A stretch of DNA of 11,613 nucleotides from DASWRT01 sp036403035 (GCA_036403035.1 DASWRT010000265.1:1-11613); one strand, 5' to 3'; positions 1 through 6,426 are shown, counted from the stretch's first letter. Numbers and translations are program-made. The notes: generated from the sequence alone by a model not told the origin.

Positions 1-1013
1 ACGTGCCGCAGGGCGAGCTTCTGGTGCTGCTGGGACCGTCGGGGTGCGGCAAGACGACGACGCTGCGCATCGTCGCCGGGTTCGTCGAGGCGAGCGAGGG
101 GCGCGTCCGCCTCGGCGAGCGCGACGTCACCGACGAGCCGCCCTATCGCCGCAACATCGGCATCGTGTTCCAGAGCTTCGCGCTGTTCCCGCACATGACG
201 GTGTTCGAGAACGTCGCGTTCGGCTTGCGCCGCCGACGGCGGCCGGAGGCGGAGATAAGGCGGCGCGTCGGCGAGATGCTGGACTTGGTGCGGATGGAGC
301 CGCTGGCGCAGCGCATGCCGCGGCAGCTCTCGGGCGGACAGCAGCAGCGGGTGGCGCTCGCCCGGGCGCTGGCGATCGGACCGGACGTGCTGCTGCTCGA
401 CGAGCCGCTCTCGGCGCTCGACGCCAAGCTGCGGCACGAGGTCCGGCAGGAGATCAAGCAGCTTCAGCAGCTTTCGGGCATCACCACGGTGCTGGTGACG
501 CATGACCAGGACGAGGCGATGAGCCTCGGCGACCGGCTCGCCGTCATGAACGAGGGGCGGGTGCAGCAGGTGGGGCCGCCGGAGGCGCTGTACCGCCGTC
601 CGGCGAACCGCTTCGTCGCCGGCTTCATCGGTCGCGGGACGTTCCTCGAAGGGCGGCTGGCGGGCGAGGGACGGTTCGTCACGCCGTCGGGCCTGGTGCT
701 CGCCTGCGCCGCCGCCGCCGGGTCGGCGGGCGCGACCGAGCTGATGATCCGGCCGGAGGCGATCGAGGCGGAGGCGTCGGACGCCGATGCGGCGGGAGCG
801 AACGTGCTCGACGCCGTCGTGGAACGGGCGACGTTCCTCGGGCCGACGGTCGAGGCGGCGCTGCGCCTGCCGACCGGCGAGATGCTGGCGGCGGAGATCC
901 CGGCGGCGCGGCTCGCCGGCCTCGGCTCGGCGGCATCGCTCGCGCCCGGCGCGGCGATCCGCATCCGCATCGACGCGGCGAGCGCGGTCCCGATCGCGGC
1001 GGACGGGACATAA
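1..1013 (+). CDS. ABC transporter ATP-binding protein, PotA/UgpC-like (5' partial)
   Basis: This is the ATPase that powers an ABC importer of the polyamine/opine/iron type; it works on the cytoplasmic face of the inner membrane. Counting from the GTG at base 3, it has a Walker A motif GPSGCGKTT (residues 11-19), the Q-loop Gln57, the signature LSGGQQQR (109-116), Walker B LLLDEP (130-135), the D-loop SALD (137-140) and the H-loop His168. A C-terminal TOBE-like regulatory domain spans about residues 240-330. Family members carry roughly 25-30 residues before Walker A that include the aromatic A-loop; these are absent, so the gene begins left of the window and the GTG is an internal valine. The binding-protein gene follows after 36 bases, which indicates an operon. 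The family call is firm; the transported substrate is unknown. Confidence 0.93.
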   Translation, partial: VPQGELLVLLGPSGCGKTTTLRIVAGFVEASEGRVRLGERDVTDEPPYRRNIGIVFQSFALFPHMTVFENVAFGLRRRRRPEAEIRRRVGEMLDLVRMEPLAQRMPRQLSGGQQQRVALARALAIGPDVLLLDEPLSALDAKLRHEVRQEIKQLQQLSGITTVLVTHDQDEAMSLGDRLAVMNEGRVQQVGPPEALYRRPANRFVAGFIGRGTFLEGRLAGEGRFVTPSGLVLACAAAAGSAGATELMIRPEAIEAEASDADAAGANVLDAVVERATFLGPTVEAALRLPTGEMLAAEIPAARLAGLGSAASLAPGAAIRIRIDAASAVPIAADGT

Positions 1014-1049
1014 CAAAGTCGAACAGGGACAGGGCTGAGGAGAGGCGAC

Positions 1050-2105
1050 ATGGCGACAGGACGGGGGATCACGCGGCGGGCGTTCGGGACGGCGGCACTC
1101 GGCGGACTCGCTGCAACCGGAGCGCTGCCGCTGGTGCGCGTGCCGACGGCTCGGGCGGCGGGCGGACAGGTGGTCGTCGGCACCTGGGGCGGCGATTACC
1201 AGAACCTGATGGAAAAGTTCATCGCGCAGCCGCTGGTGGCGCCGAAGGGATACGAGGTGGTCTGGGACACCGGCAACGACAGCGCGCGCAAGACCAAGCT
1301 GATGGCCGAGAAGCGGCTGCCGCGCGGCACGATGGACCTCGTCGCGCTGACCGCGTCCGGCAGCTACGAGATGTGGACGCAGGGGACGATCGAGGAACTG
1401 GACGAATCCAAGATCCCGAACATGCGGAACGTCCTGCCGGAGATGAAGACCAAGTACTCGATCCCGCATATCTTCACGGGCCGGGTGATCGTCTACAACC
1501 CGAAATTCGTCAAGGAGACGCCGACCTCCTACGCCGACCTGTGGAACCCGGCCTACGCCGGCAAGGTCGGGGTGATCGACATCCAGTACCAGACGACGAT
1601 CGAGTCGGCGGCGATGACCGCGGGCGGTGGCCTCGACGATTACGAGCCGGGCAAGCAGAAGCTGCTCGACCTCAAGAAGCAGGGCGTCAAGATCTTCCCG
1701 ACCAACGAGGCCATGGCGCAGGCTCTCAAGACCGAGGACGTCTGGCTCTGCATCATGTGGAAGGCGCGCGCCGTGCAGTGGCAGAACGCCGGCATCCCGG
1801 TCGAGGCGGCGAACCCGAAGGAAGGCATCGTGCTCTACGTGTCCGAGCTGGTGGTCGCGAAGAACGCGCGAAACAAGCCCGGCTCCTACGCCTACCTCGA
1901 CGCGCTGCTCGACCCGTCGCCGCAGCTCGAGTTCGCCAAGAACTTCGGCTACAACCCGACGGTGTCGACCGTGACGCTGCCCGAGGAGCTGAAGGCGCGC
2001 ATCGGCTTCCCGCCCGAGGTCAAGTTCCTGACGCAGAACCAGGAATACCTCGCCAAGAACGACGCGCAGCTCAAGGAGTGGTGGGACAAGGTGTTCAAGG
2101 CCTGA
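1050..2105 (+). CDS. ABC transporter substrate-binding protein, PotD-like (COG0687 type), Tat-exported
   Basis: This is the periplasmic receptor of the ABC importer encoded around it. The 351-residue protein starts with a twin-arginine signal, ITRRAF at residues 7-12, followed by a small-residue hydrophobic stretch and a likely cleavage site at ARA/AGG (about residue 37). The mature protein opens with VVVGTWGGDY, the first strand of a family 1 extracellular solute-binding protein, and has the usual hinge-type features such as NPKFV, SYADLWNPAYAGKVG and the C-terminal EEWWDKVF-like helix (here KEWWDKVF). The length is typical of spermidine/putrescine-type binding proteins. The start is supported by AGGAGAGG at 1038-1045. 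Export by Tat implies folding before secretion. The ligand (polyamine, opine, amino acid derivative or other) cannot be decided from sequence. Confidence 0.9.
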   Translation: MATGRGITRRAFGTAALGGLAATGALPLVRVPTARAAGGQVVVGTWGGDYQNLMEKFIAQPLVAPKGYEVVWDTGNDSARKTKLMAEKRLPRGTMDLVALTASGSYEMWTQGTIEELDESKIPNMRNVLPEMKTKYSIPHIFTGRVIVYNPKFVKETPTSYADLWNPAYAGKVGVIDIQYQTTIESAAMTAGGGLDDYEPGKQKLLDLKKQGVKIFPTNEAMAQALKTEDVWLCIMWKARAVQWQNAGIPVEAANPKEGIVLYVSELVVAKNARNKPGSYAYLDALLDPSPQLEFAKNFGYNPTVSTVTLPEELKARIGFPPEVKFLTQNQEYLAKNDAQLKEWWDKVFKA

Positions 2106-2140
2106 GCGGGGCGCGCCGTGCCAAGGCAGCCCTACCGTAG

Positions 2141-2161
2141 GGGCGGGGCTTGTCCCCGCCC
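2141..2161. repeat. GC-rich hairpin, REP-like
   Basis: GGGCGGGG (2141-2148) is perfectly complementary to CCCCGCCC (2154-2161) across the 5-base loop CTTGT. It starts 35 bases after the binding-protein stop codon. There is no T-run, so it does not look like a classical intrinsic terminator. It may stabilise the 3' end of the binding-protein message or belong to a dispersed palindromic family. Confidence 0.6.
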
Positions 2162-2232
2162 GCCGCACGCGGGCGGTCCTGCGGTTAGCGCGGATCGGGC
2201 TTGGGTTCGGAGATCCCTCGTTCCGCCGGGTT

Positions 2233-2327
2233 CCCCCACCCCAACCCTCCCCCGCGAGGGGGGAGGGAGAAGATGCAGCGCGCCACCCGAAGCCCTCCCC
2301 CCTTGCGGGGGAGGGATGGGTAGGGGG
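2233..2327. repeat. Compound palindromic element between binding-protein and permease genes
   Basis: Two small hairpins sit back to back: CCCTCCCCC (2245-2253) with GGGGGAGGG (2259-2267), and CCCTCCCCC (2293-2301) with GGGGGAGGG (2307-2315), each with a 9-bp perfect stem and a 5-base loop. The outermost arms, 2233-2253 and 2307-2327, are also complementary to each other at 18 of 21 positions, so the whole 95-base unit can fold as one long stem or as two hairpins. This design resembles the palindromic intergenic repeats (REP/BIME or RIME-like) scattered through high-GC Proteobacteria. Lying between binding-protein and permease genes, it could lower permease expression relative to the binding protein. 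There is no other copy in the window. Confidence 0.7.
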
Positions 2328-2353
2328 ACGCGGCAGGCAAGGACGCCCCGGCG

Positions 2354-3211
2354 ATGAAGGTCGCGGCGAAGCGGGCGCCGGGGAGAGGCGCCGCGGCGCT
2401 GCTGGCGCCGGCGTCGCTGTTCGTGCTCGCCTTCCTCGCTTTGCCGCTGCTGCTTCTGCTGCGCTACAGCTTCAACCGGTTCGTGCCGGGCCAGTTCATG
2501 GTCGAGGCGTTCACGCTGGAGAACTACGCGAAGTTCGTCAGCGACGCCTATTACCGCGACGTGCTGGCGACCACGGTGACGATGTCGGCGGCGGTAACGG
2601 CGGTCTGCCTCGCCGCTGGTTTTCCGGCCGCGATGTTCCTGGCGCGGGTCGAGGGGCGCCTGAAGAGCCTGTTGATCCTTGCGGTCGTGCTGCCGCTGTT
2701 CGTCGGCAACGCCGTCCGCGCGGCCGGATGGATGCTCGCGTTCGGCCGGCAGGGCATCGTGAACTACCTGCTGGCGAAGGCGGGTCTGGCCGACGCGCCG
2801 CTGGAACTGCTCTACCGGCCGGGCGCGGTGCTCGTCGGCATCATCGCGGTGAACCTGCCGTTCGTCGTGCTGACCCTCCAGAGCGTGCTGGAGGGGATCG
2901 ACCCGCGCACCGAGGAGGCGGCGCTGAGCCTCGGCGCGACGGGGTTCGGGACGTGGCGGCTGGTGACGCTGCCGCTGGCGCTGCCGGGGGTGATCGCCGC
3001 CGCCGTCCTCTGCTTCATCCTGTCGATGAACGCCTACGCCACGCCGGTGCTGCTCGGCGGGCCGCAGTTCCACATGATGGCGCCGGCGATCGCCGATCAG
3101 ATCCTCCAGCAGAACAACTGGCCGTTCGGCGCCAGTCTGGCGTTCGTACTGATGCTCGTGACGCTGGTGCTCACCGGCCTTGCCAACGCCGTCGTGCAGC
3201 GGCGGCGCTGA
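2354..3211 (+). CDS. ABC transporter permease, PotB-like
   Basis: This is an inner-membrane subunit of the importer. The 285-residue protein has about six hydrophobic helices; the first is at residues 14-36, with further ones near 70-96, 105-130, 157-178, 210-235 and 262-282. Between the fourth and fifth helices lies the cytoplasmic EAA loop, EEAALSLGA at 187-195 with the downstream LPLALPG at 206-212, which docks on the ATPase. The start has a modest AAGGA at 2339-2343. It is separated from the binding-protein gene by a 248-base spacer filled with palindromes. Importers of this family use a PotB/PotC heterodimer, and no PotC-like partner follows: coding sequence stops and relic DNA begins right after this gene. 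The partner may be encoded left of the window or have been lost. Confidence 0.92.
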   Translation: MKVAAKRAPGRGAAALLAPASLFVLAFLALPLLLLLRYSFNRFVPGQFMVEAFTLENYAKFVSDAYYRDVLATTVTMSAAVTAVCLAAGFPAAMFLARVEGRLKSLLILAVVLPLFVGNAVRAAGWMLAFGRQGIVNYLLAKAGLADAPLELLYRPGAVLVGIIAVNLPFVVLTLQSVLEGIDPRTEEAALSLGATGFGTWRLVTLPLALPGVIAAAVLCFILSMNAYATPVLLGGPQFHMMAPAIADQILQQNNWPFGASLAFVLMLVTLVLTGLANAVVQRRR

Positions 3212-3250
3212 CAACGCATTCCCCGGCGGACGGCGCCGCCGCGCCGCGAC

Positions 3251-3418
3251 CTACGCCGCCGCGGTGTCCGCCAGCGAATACCCGATCGTGTTCAGGAAAT
3301 TCTCGTTGGCGGTGATGATCGTGCCGTCGAGTCCGAACTCGATGACCGCCTGTGACTTGCCGATCGCTTGCAGCTGCGCTTCAAGCTCGCGGGTACGGTT
3401 CGACAAAATTCCAACCAC
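3251..3418 (-). pseudogene. N-terminal remnant of a PAS-domain methyl-accepting chemotaxis receptor
   Basis: Reading from a GTG at 3418 gives 55 residues. They contain RELEAQLQAIGKSQAVIEF followed by LDGTIITANENFLNTIGYSL, which is the characteristic start of PAS-containing chemotaxis receptors (short charged leader, then the first PAS strands and helix). AAGGGAG lies about 8 bases upstream of the GTG and supports it as the authentic start. The frame then passes into ADTAAA and a TAG at 3251-3253. The rest of the PAS fold and the whole methyl-accepting signalling domain are missing. The fragment therefore keeps its own translation start but lost its 3' end, presumably at a junction near 3255-3270 beside the ABC permease. 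It is unlikely to fold into a working PAS sensor. The homology was recognised by eye. Confidence 0.72.
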
Positions 3419-3511
3419 AATCGTGCTCCCTTGCTCGGTGTGCCGCCGCCTGAATTGCTATCGGCTGGCGCAATACTGTTCTGGGCCGTTGCGTTACTAT
3501 TTCACCGATTT

Positions 3512-3529
3512 ATTAAGGTTCGCCTTAAT
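3512..3529. promoter_or_regulatory. Palindrome ATTAAGG-TTCG-CCTTAAT, candidate operator
   Basis: A perfect 7-bp inverted repeat surrounds the tetranucleotide TTCG, in the AT-rich stretch about 95 bases upstream of the chemotaxis-receptor remnant's start. It could be an operator for the former receptor gene or an RNA hairpin in its leader. It carries two TTAA half-sites spaced by 8 bases, close to but not matching the CtrA pattern (TTAA-N7-TTAA). The regulator is unknown. Confidence 0.4.
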
Positions 3530-3561
3530 GTCTGCAAATCGTACCTTATTACTTCTTCTGT

Positions 3562-3820
3562 TTAGAATATACTCTGGTCGGCAGCGACGAATTGCGGCGT
3601 GTCGCTCTTTTGGCGGATGCGGAAGAGCGGCGGCGACGTCGTCGGTGATTAGCAGGCCGCCGTCGGCGGCGGAGGCGAGCCCGACCGGATGGTCCCACGT
3701 GGCGGGACGACGCCCGTTGACGCCGGGGAGGCGCCGGGAGGCCGGTCGCGAAATCGGCGTAACCGGGAGAGGGCGGGCCGGCATGCCGCTCGCCCGCAAC
3801 GACCTCTACCGCCGCGAGAA
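3562..3820 (-). pseudogene. C-terminal remnant of a PQQ-type sugar/sorbosone dehydrogenase, frameshifted twice
   Basis: Three minus-strand frames, read in order, rebuild the tail of a glucose/sorbosone dehydrogenase-family beta-propeller. PGYADFATGL is encoded at about 3767-3738. GVNGRRPATW and HPVGLASAADGGLLITDD are encoded at about 3724-3645 in a second frame. LFRIRQKS up to a TAA stop at 3562-3564 lies in a third frame, at about 3629-3562. Intact members end with a similar series: GYEDF-TGF, then GRPVGLAVA-DGSLLVADD, then IWRV or FRI. At least two frameshifts are needed to join them, so the piece is a dead gene. Everything upstream of about 3820, most of the propeller, is missing. It lies immediately upstream, on the same strand, of the chemotaxis-receptor remnant, so both probably came from one former neighbourhood. 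The right boundary is approximate. Confidence 0.6.
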
Positions 3821-4036
3821 TGGAAAAGACCGGGACAGGGATTTAGGCGTATTGCAATGCCCGTAGATTGAAAAAATGAAAGAGTACCCCACTATTGCGT
3901 AGGCGTGAGCGGCGATCCCGAAGATTTTGGTCTTCTTCCGCGCTATCGTTTCCTCCAGAATCGACGGCAGGACTCCGCCATGCCCGTAAGGACAAAGGGT
4001 AGGCCGCTCGCGGGAACTGTTAATTCGCCGGAACTG
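3806..4036 (-). other. Unassigned open stretch in the relic zone
   Basis: An uninterrupted minus-strand frame of about 76 codons has no convincing start codon. Its middle reads ILEETIARKKTKIFGIAAHA and continues into an aromatic, hydrophobic run ending SFIFSIYG, which could be one membrane helix. I do not recognise it. It overlaps the upstream edge of the dehydrogenase remnant in another frame and is less GC-rich than the flanking genes. The DNA from about 3830 to 4158 otherwise shows nothing I can assign. It does contain a direct repeat GGAACTGT at 4013-4020 and 4030-4037. It is probably debris from a rearrangement rather than a gene. Confidence 0.15.
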
Positions 4037-4158
4037 TCAACCGGTGACGATGCCGTTGCGTCCACGCCGCGCGGCGCGACGGACCAGCCCTCGGGAAGCC
4101 GCGCGGCGATGGCGTCGCTCTCTCGTGGGGAGGACCGAGACCCGTAAAGGAGGACACG

Positions 4159-4233
4159 ATGACCGAGCCGTTCGTCATCACCTCGCAGAGCCGAGCGGAC
4201 CGCGACAGGGCGTGCTCCCTTTTTTGCCGCTAG
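4159..4233 (+). CDS. Short ORF with very strong ribosome binding site, unknown
   Basis: The near-perfect Shine-Dalgarno AAAGGAGG (4146-4153) stands 5 bases before this ATG. It opens a 24-residue frame, MTEPFVITSQSRADRDRACS and a few more residues, that ends at TAG 4231-4233. Just before the stop is a run of six T (4220-4225). A slip on that run into a neighbouring frame would extend translation to a TGA at 4317-4319, which overlaps the ATG of the next gene as ATGA. It may be the intact beginning of a gene broken by a frameshift, a short translationally coupled leader, or relic DNA. There is no recognised family. Confidence 0.3.
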   Translation: MTEPFVITSQSRADRDRACSLFCR

Positions 4234-4315
4234 GAGCAGGCGGCGCTTTCCGGCGACCATTGGCGACAGGACCGTCGGCGGCCGGCTCGGCCGGCGACGG
4301 CGCGGGAGGTCTTGC

Positions 4316-5050
4316 ATGACGACCGTCCGAGCTGCTTTTGCGATTCTGGCCGCCGCGGCGGTCGCGGTACTTTGCGGTCCGGTCGCCGGCGCCGCGGCCG
4401 AGGAGGCGGCGCGGCAGGTCGACGTCGCGCTGGTCCTGGCGATGGACGTGTCGGCGAGCGTCAACGACGAGCGGTTCCAGTTGCAGCGGGCGGGCTATGC
4501 GAGCGCCTTCGGCGACCCCGCGGTGATCGCGGCAATCGCCGCCGGACGGCAGCACGCGATCGCCGTGACGCTGGTCGAATGGTCCGGCGCGACGCATCAG
4601 GAGCAGGTGGTCGGCTGGACGGTGATCGAGAGCGAGGAGACCGCCCGTTCCTTCGGCAGCGCGATCGCCGAGACGCCGCGCCTCTTCTCCGACGTGACGG
4701 CGGTGGGCGAGGCGATCCTGTACGGCACGCGGCTGCTGACCACCGCGCCGTTCGAGGCCGAGCGCCGCATCGTCGACATGTCCGGCGACGGCTCGAACAA
4801 CAACGGGCGCCCGGCGCCCGGGGCGCGCGACATTGCGGTCGGGGCCGGCCTGACGGTCAACGGGCTGCCGATCCTCGGCAACGAGGCCGGGCTGGAAGCA
4901 TACTATCGCGACAACGTGATCGGCGGGCCCGGCGCCTTCATGATCGTGGTCAAGGACTACCGCAGCTTCGCCGAGGCGGTGCTCGACAAGCTGGTGCGGG
5001 AGATCGCCGCGCTGCGCGGCGCGGCGCCGGCCGATACGGCGGCGGAGTAA
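4316..5050 (+). CDS. Exported DUF1194 (VWA-like) protein
   Basis: This 244-residue protein matches the DUF1194 family of alphaproteobacterial von Willebrand A-like proteins. A signal peptide (about residues 1-28, hydrophobic core AAFAILAAAAVAVLC, cleavage near AGA/AAEE) points to the periplasm. The VWA fold starts with VDVALVLAMDVSASVN (35-50). Its DxSxS metal-ion-dependent adhesion site is Asp44, Ser46 and Ser48; Thr128 in DVTAVGEAI and the acidic DMSGDGS (154-160) complete a plausible metal pocket. The start is supported by GGGAGG at 4305-4310. The family has no established biochemical role, though the MIDAS motif suggests metal-dependent protein binding. A GYD-domain gene lies 199 bases downstream, with no coupling visible. 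Confidence 0.88.
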   Translation: MTTVRAAFAILAAAAVAVLCGPVAGAAAEEAARQVDVALVLAMDVSASVNDERFQLQRAGYASAFGDPAVIAAIAAGRQHAIAVTLVEWSGATHQEQVVGWTVIESEETARSFGSAIAETPRLFSDVTAVGEAILYGTRLLTTAPFEAERRIVDMSGDGSNNNGRPAPGARDIAVGAGLTVNGLPILGNEAGLEAYYRDNVIGGPGAFMIVVKDYRSFAEAVLDKLVREIAALRGAAPADTAAE

Positions 5051-5249
5051 TACGAACGGCTCAAATGCGCCGCCGCCGATCGTGCTAGACTGGTTGCAGG
5101 CCACCGCCATCCGGGCAGGACCTTTGATGCCGCCGGGGCGACCGCGAACGAGCCGCCGCCCCGTGGCCGCCGAGCAGAACCTTCGCGAGGACGAACGGGC
5201 GTACGCGCTCCCCGGAGCGCCGGTCGGTGTGCCGCAAGGGAGGTACGCC

Positions 5250-5543
5250 ATGACGACTTACATCATGCTGGCCAGCTTGACCGAAAGCGGCATGCGGCAG
5301 GTCCGCGCGTCGCCGCGGCGGCTCGACGAAGCCAAGCGCCTGCTCGCCGAAATGGGCGGCGCGTACCGGGCCTTCTATCTGACGATGGGCGAATACGATC
5401 TGGTCGCGGTGTACGACGCGCCCGACGATGCCGTGGCCGCGCGCTTCACGCTGATGCTCGGCCTTGCCGGGAACGTCCGGACGCGCACGCTGAAGGCGTT
5501 CCCCGAGCAAGCCTACCGCGAGATCATAAACTCGCTGGGCTAG
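5250..5543 (+). CDS. GYD-domain protein
   Basis: This 97-residue cytoplasmic protein of the GYD family is named for a conserved Gly-Tyr-Asp turn, seen here as GEYDLVAVYDAPDD (47-60). It opens with MTTYIMLASLTESGMRQVR and has the family's ferredoxin-like alternation of strands and helices (YIMLASL, helix 24-34, AFYLTMG, LVAVYDAP, helix 59-71, VRTRTLKAF). The length is typical. I chose the ATG at 5250 because AAGGGAGG (5236-5243) precedes it and homologues begin at this point; an in-frame GTG at 5082 would add 56 unconserved residues. Function is unproven for the family. Neighbouring genes do not clarify its role. Confidence 0.88.
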   Translation: MTTYIMLASLTESGMRQVRASPRRLDEAKRLLAEMGGAYRAFYLTMGEYDLVAVYDAPDDAVAARFTLMLGLAGNVRTRTLKAFPEQAYREIINSLG

Positions 5544-5604
5544 GCGGCCGCCCCGGCGCTACCCTCCCGGCAATGCCAGGAAGGACAGCGAGGGAGGAGA
5601 GGCG

Positions 5605-6405
5605 ATGCCGGGTCGGATGCAGGACAAGGTCGTGATCGTCACCGGCGCCGGGTCGGTCGGTCCGGGCTGGGGCAACGGCAAGGCCGCCGCGGTGCTCTAC
5701 GCGCGCGAAGGGGCGCGCGTCGTCGCCGCGGACATCAACCGCGCGGCCGCCGAGGAGACGGCCGCGATCGTCGAGTCGGAGGGCGGCAGCCCCGCGCTCG
5801 TCGCCGAGGTCGACGTCGCCTCCTCCGAGTCGGTCGCGGCGCTGGCGGCGCGGACGGTCGAGCGGTTCGGCCGGATCGACGTGCTGCACAACAATGTCGG
5901 CATCGCCGCGCTGGGCGGCCCGGTCGAGGCGAGCGAGGAGCAGTGGCAGCGCCTCGTCGCCGTCAACCAGACGAGCGTGTTCCTGACCTGCAAGCATGTG
6001 CTGCCGGTCATGGAGCGGCAGCGTGCGGGTGCGATCGTCACCATCGCCTCGGTCGCGGCGATCCGCTGGGTCGGCTTCCCCTACGTATCCTATACGGCGA
6101 CAAAAGCCGCGGTCGTCGCCCTCACCCGCAACGTCGCCCTGCAGTACGCGTCACTGGGGATCCGGGCGAATTGCATCCTTCCCGGCATGATGGACACGCC
6201 GATGATCCGCGAACCGCTGCGCGACGCCTATGGCGGCGACGTCGGGCGGATGCTGGAGACGCGCAACGCGCAATGCCCGATGGGCCGAATGGGGGACGCC
6301 TGGGACGTCGCCTACGCGGCGCTGTTCCTCGCCTCCGACGAGGCGCGCTATATCACCGGCACCGAGCTGGTCGTCGACGGCGGCCTCTCGGCGCGATGCG
6401 TCTGA
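5605..6405 (+). CDS. SDR-family NAD(P)-dependent oxidoreductase
   Basis: This is a classical short-chain dehydrogenase/reductase of 266 residues that oxidises or reduces a hydroxyl/carbonyl group with NAD(P). It has the NNVG structural motif (96-99), Asn121, catalytic Ser149, and Tyr163 with Lys167 (YTATK), then the PG turn (193-194) and the C-terminal VVDGG. The cofactor loop is unusual: after VIVTGAG (10-16) comes SVGPGWGNGKAAA instead of the short TGxxxGIG. Asp43 at the end of the second strand (VVAADIN) suggests NAD(H) preference, by family rule. GGAGGAGAGG directly upstream supports the start. It precedes the TRAP transporter genes by 118 bases and probably acts on the imported compound or a product of it. 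The substrate is unknown. Confidence 0.92.
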   Translation: MPGRMQDKVVIVTGAGSVGPGWGNGKAAAVLYAREGARVVAADINRAAAEETAAIVESEGGSPALVAEVDVASSESVAALAARTVERFGRIDVLHNNVGIAALGGPVEASEEQWQRLVAVNQTSVFLTCKHVLPVMERQRAGAIVTIASVAAIRWVGFPYVSYTATKAAVVALTRNVALQYASLGIRANCILPGMMDTPMIREPLRDAYGGDVGRMLETRNAQCPMGRMGDAWDVAYAALFLASDEARYITGTELVVDGGLSARCV

Positions 6406-6426
6406 GTTTCATCCGCTCGCAACCTT

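Noticed and set aside
3..5. GTG as the true start of the ABC ATPase
   Set aside because: Walker A would begin only 10 residues in; family members have about 25-30 residues before it, so the gene is cut by the window edge.
2132..3214. 360-codon minus-strand frame opposite the permease
   Set aside because: Arg/His/Gln/Asp-rich low-complexity translation typical of antisense high-GC shadows; the plus strand encodes a clear permease.
3180..3866. 228-codon plus-strand frame across the relic zone
   Set aside because: It begins inside the permease gene and its translation has no family features, while the opposite strand shows recognisable receptor and dehydrogenase remnants.
5062..5091. Possible promoter with TAGACT at 5086-5091 before the GYD gene
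   Set aside because: The -10-like hexamer has no acceptable -35 match at 16-18 bases upstream.
5082..5249. GTG 5082 start for the GYD protein
   Set aside because: Adds 56 unconserved residues; the ATG at 5250 has AAGGGAGG at good spacing and matches the family N-terminus.
4178..5251. 357-codon minus-strand frame opposite the DUF1194 gene
   Set aside because: Shadow translation; the plus strand has a signal peptide and MIDAS motif.
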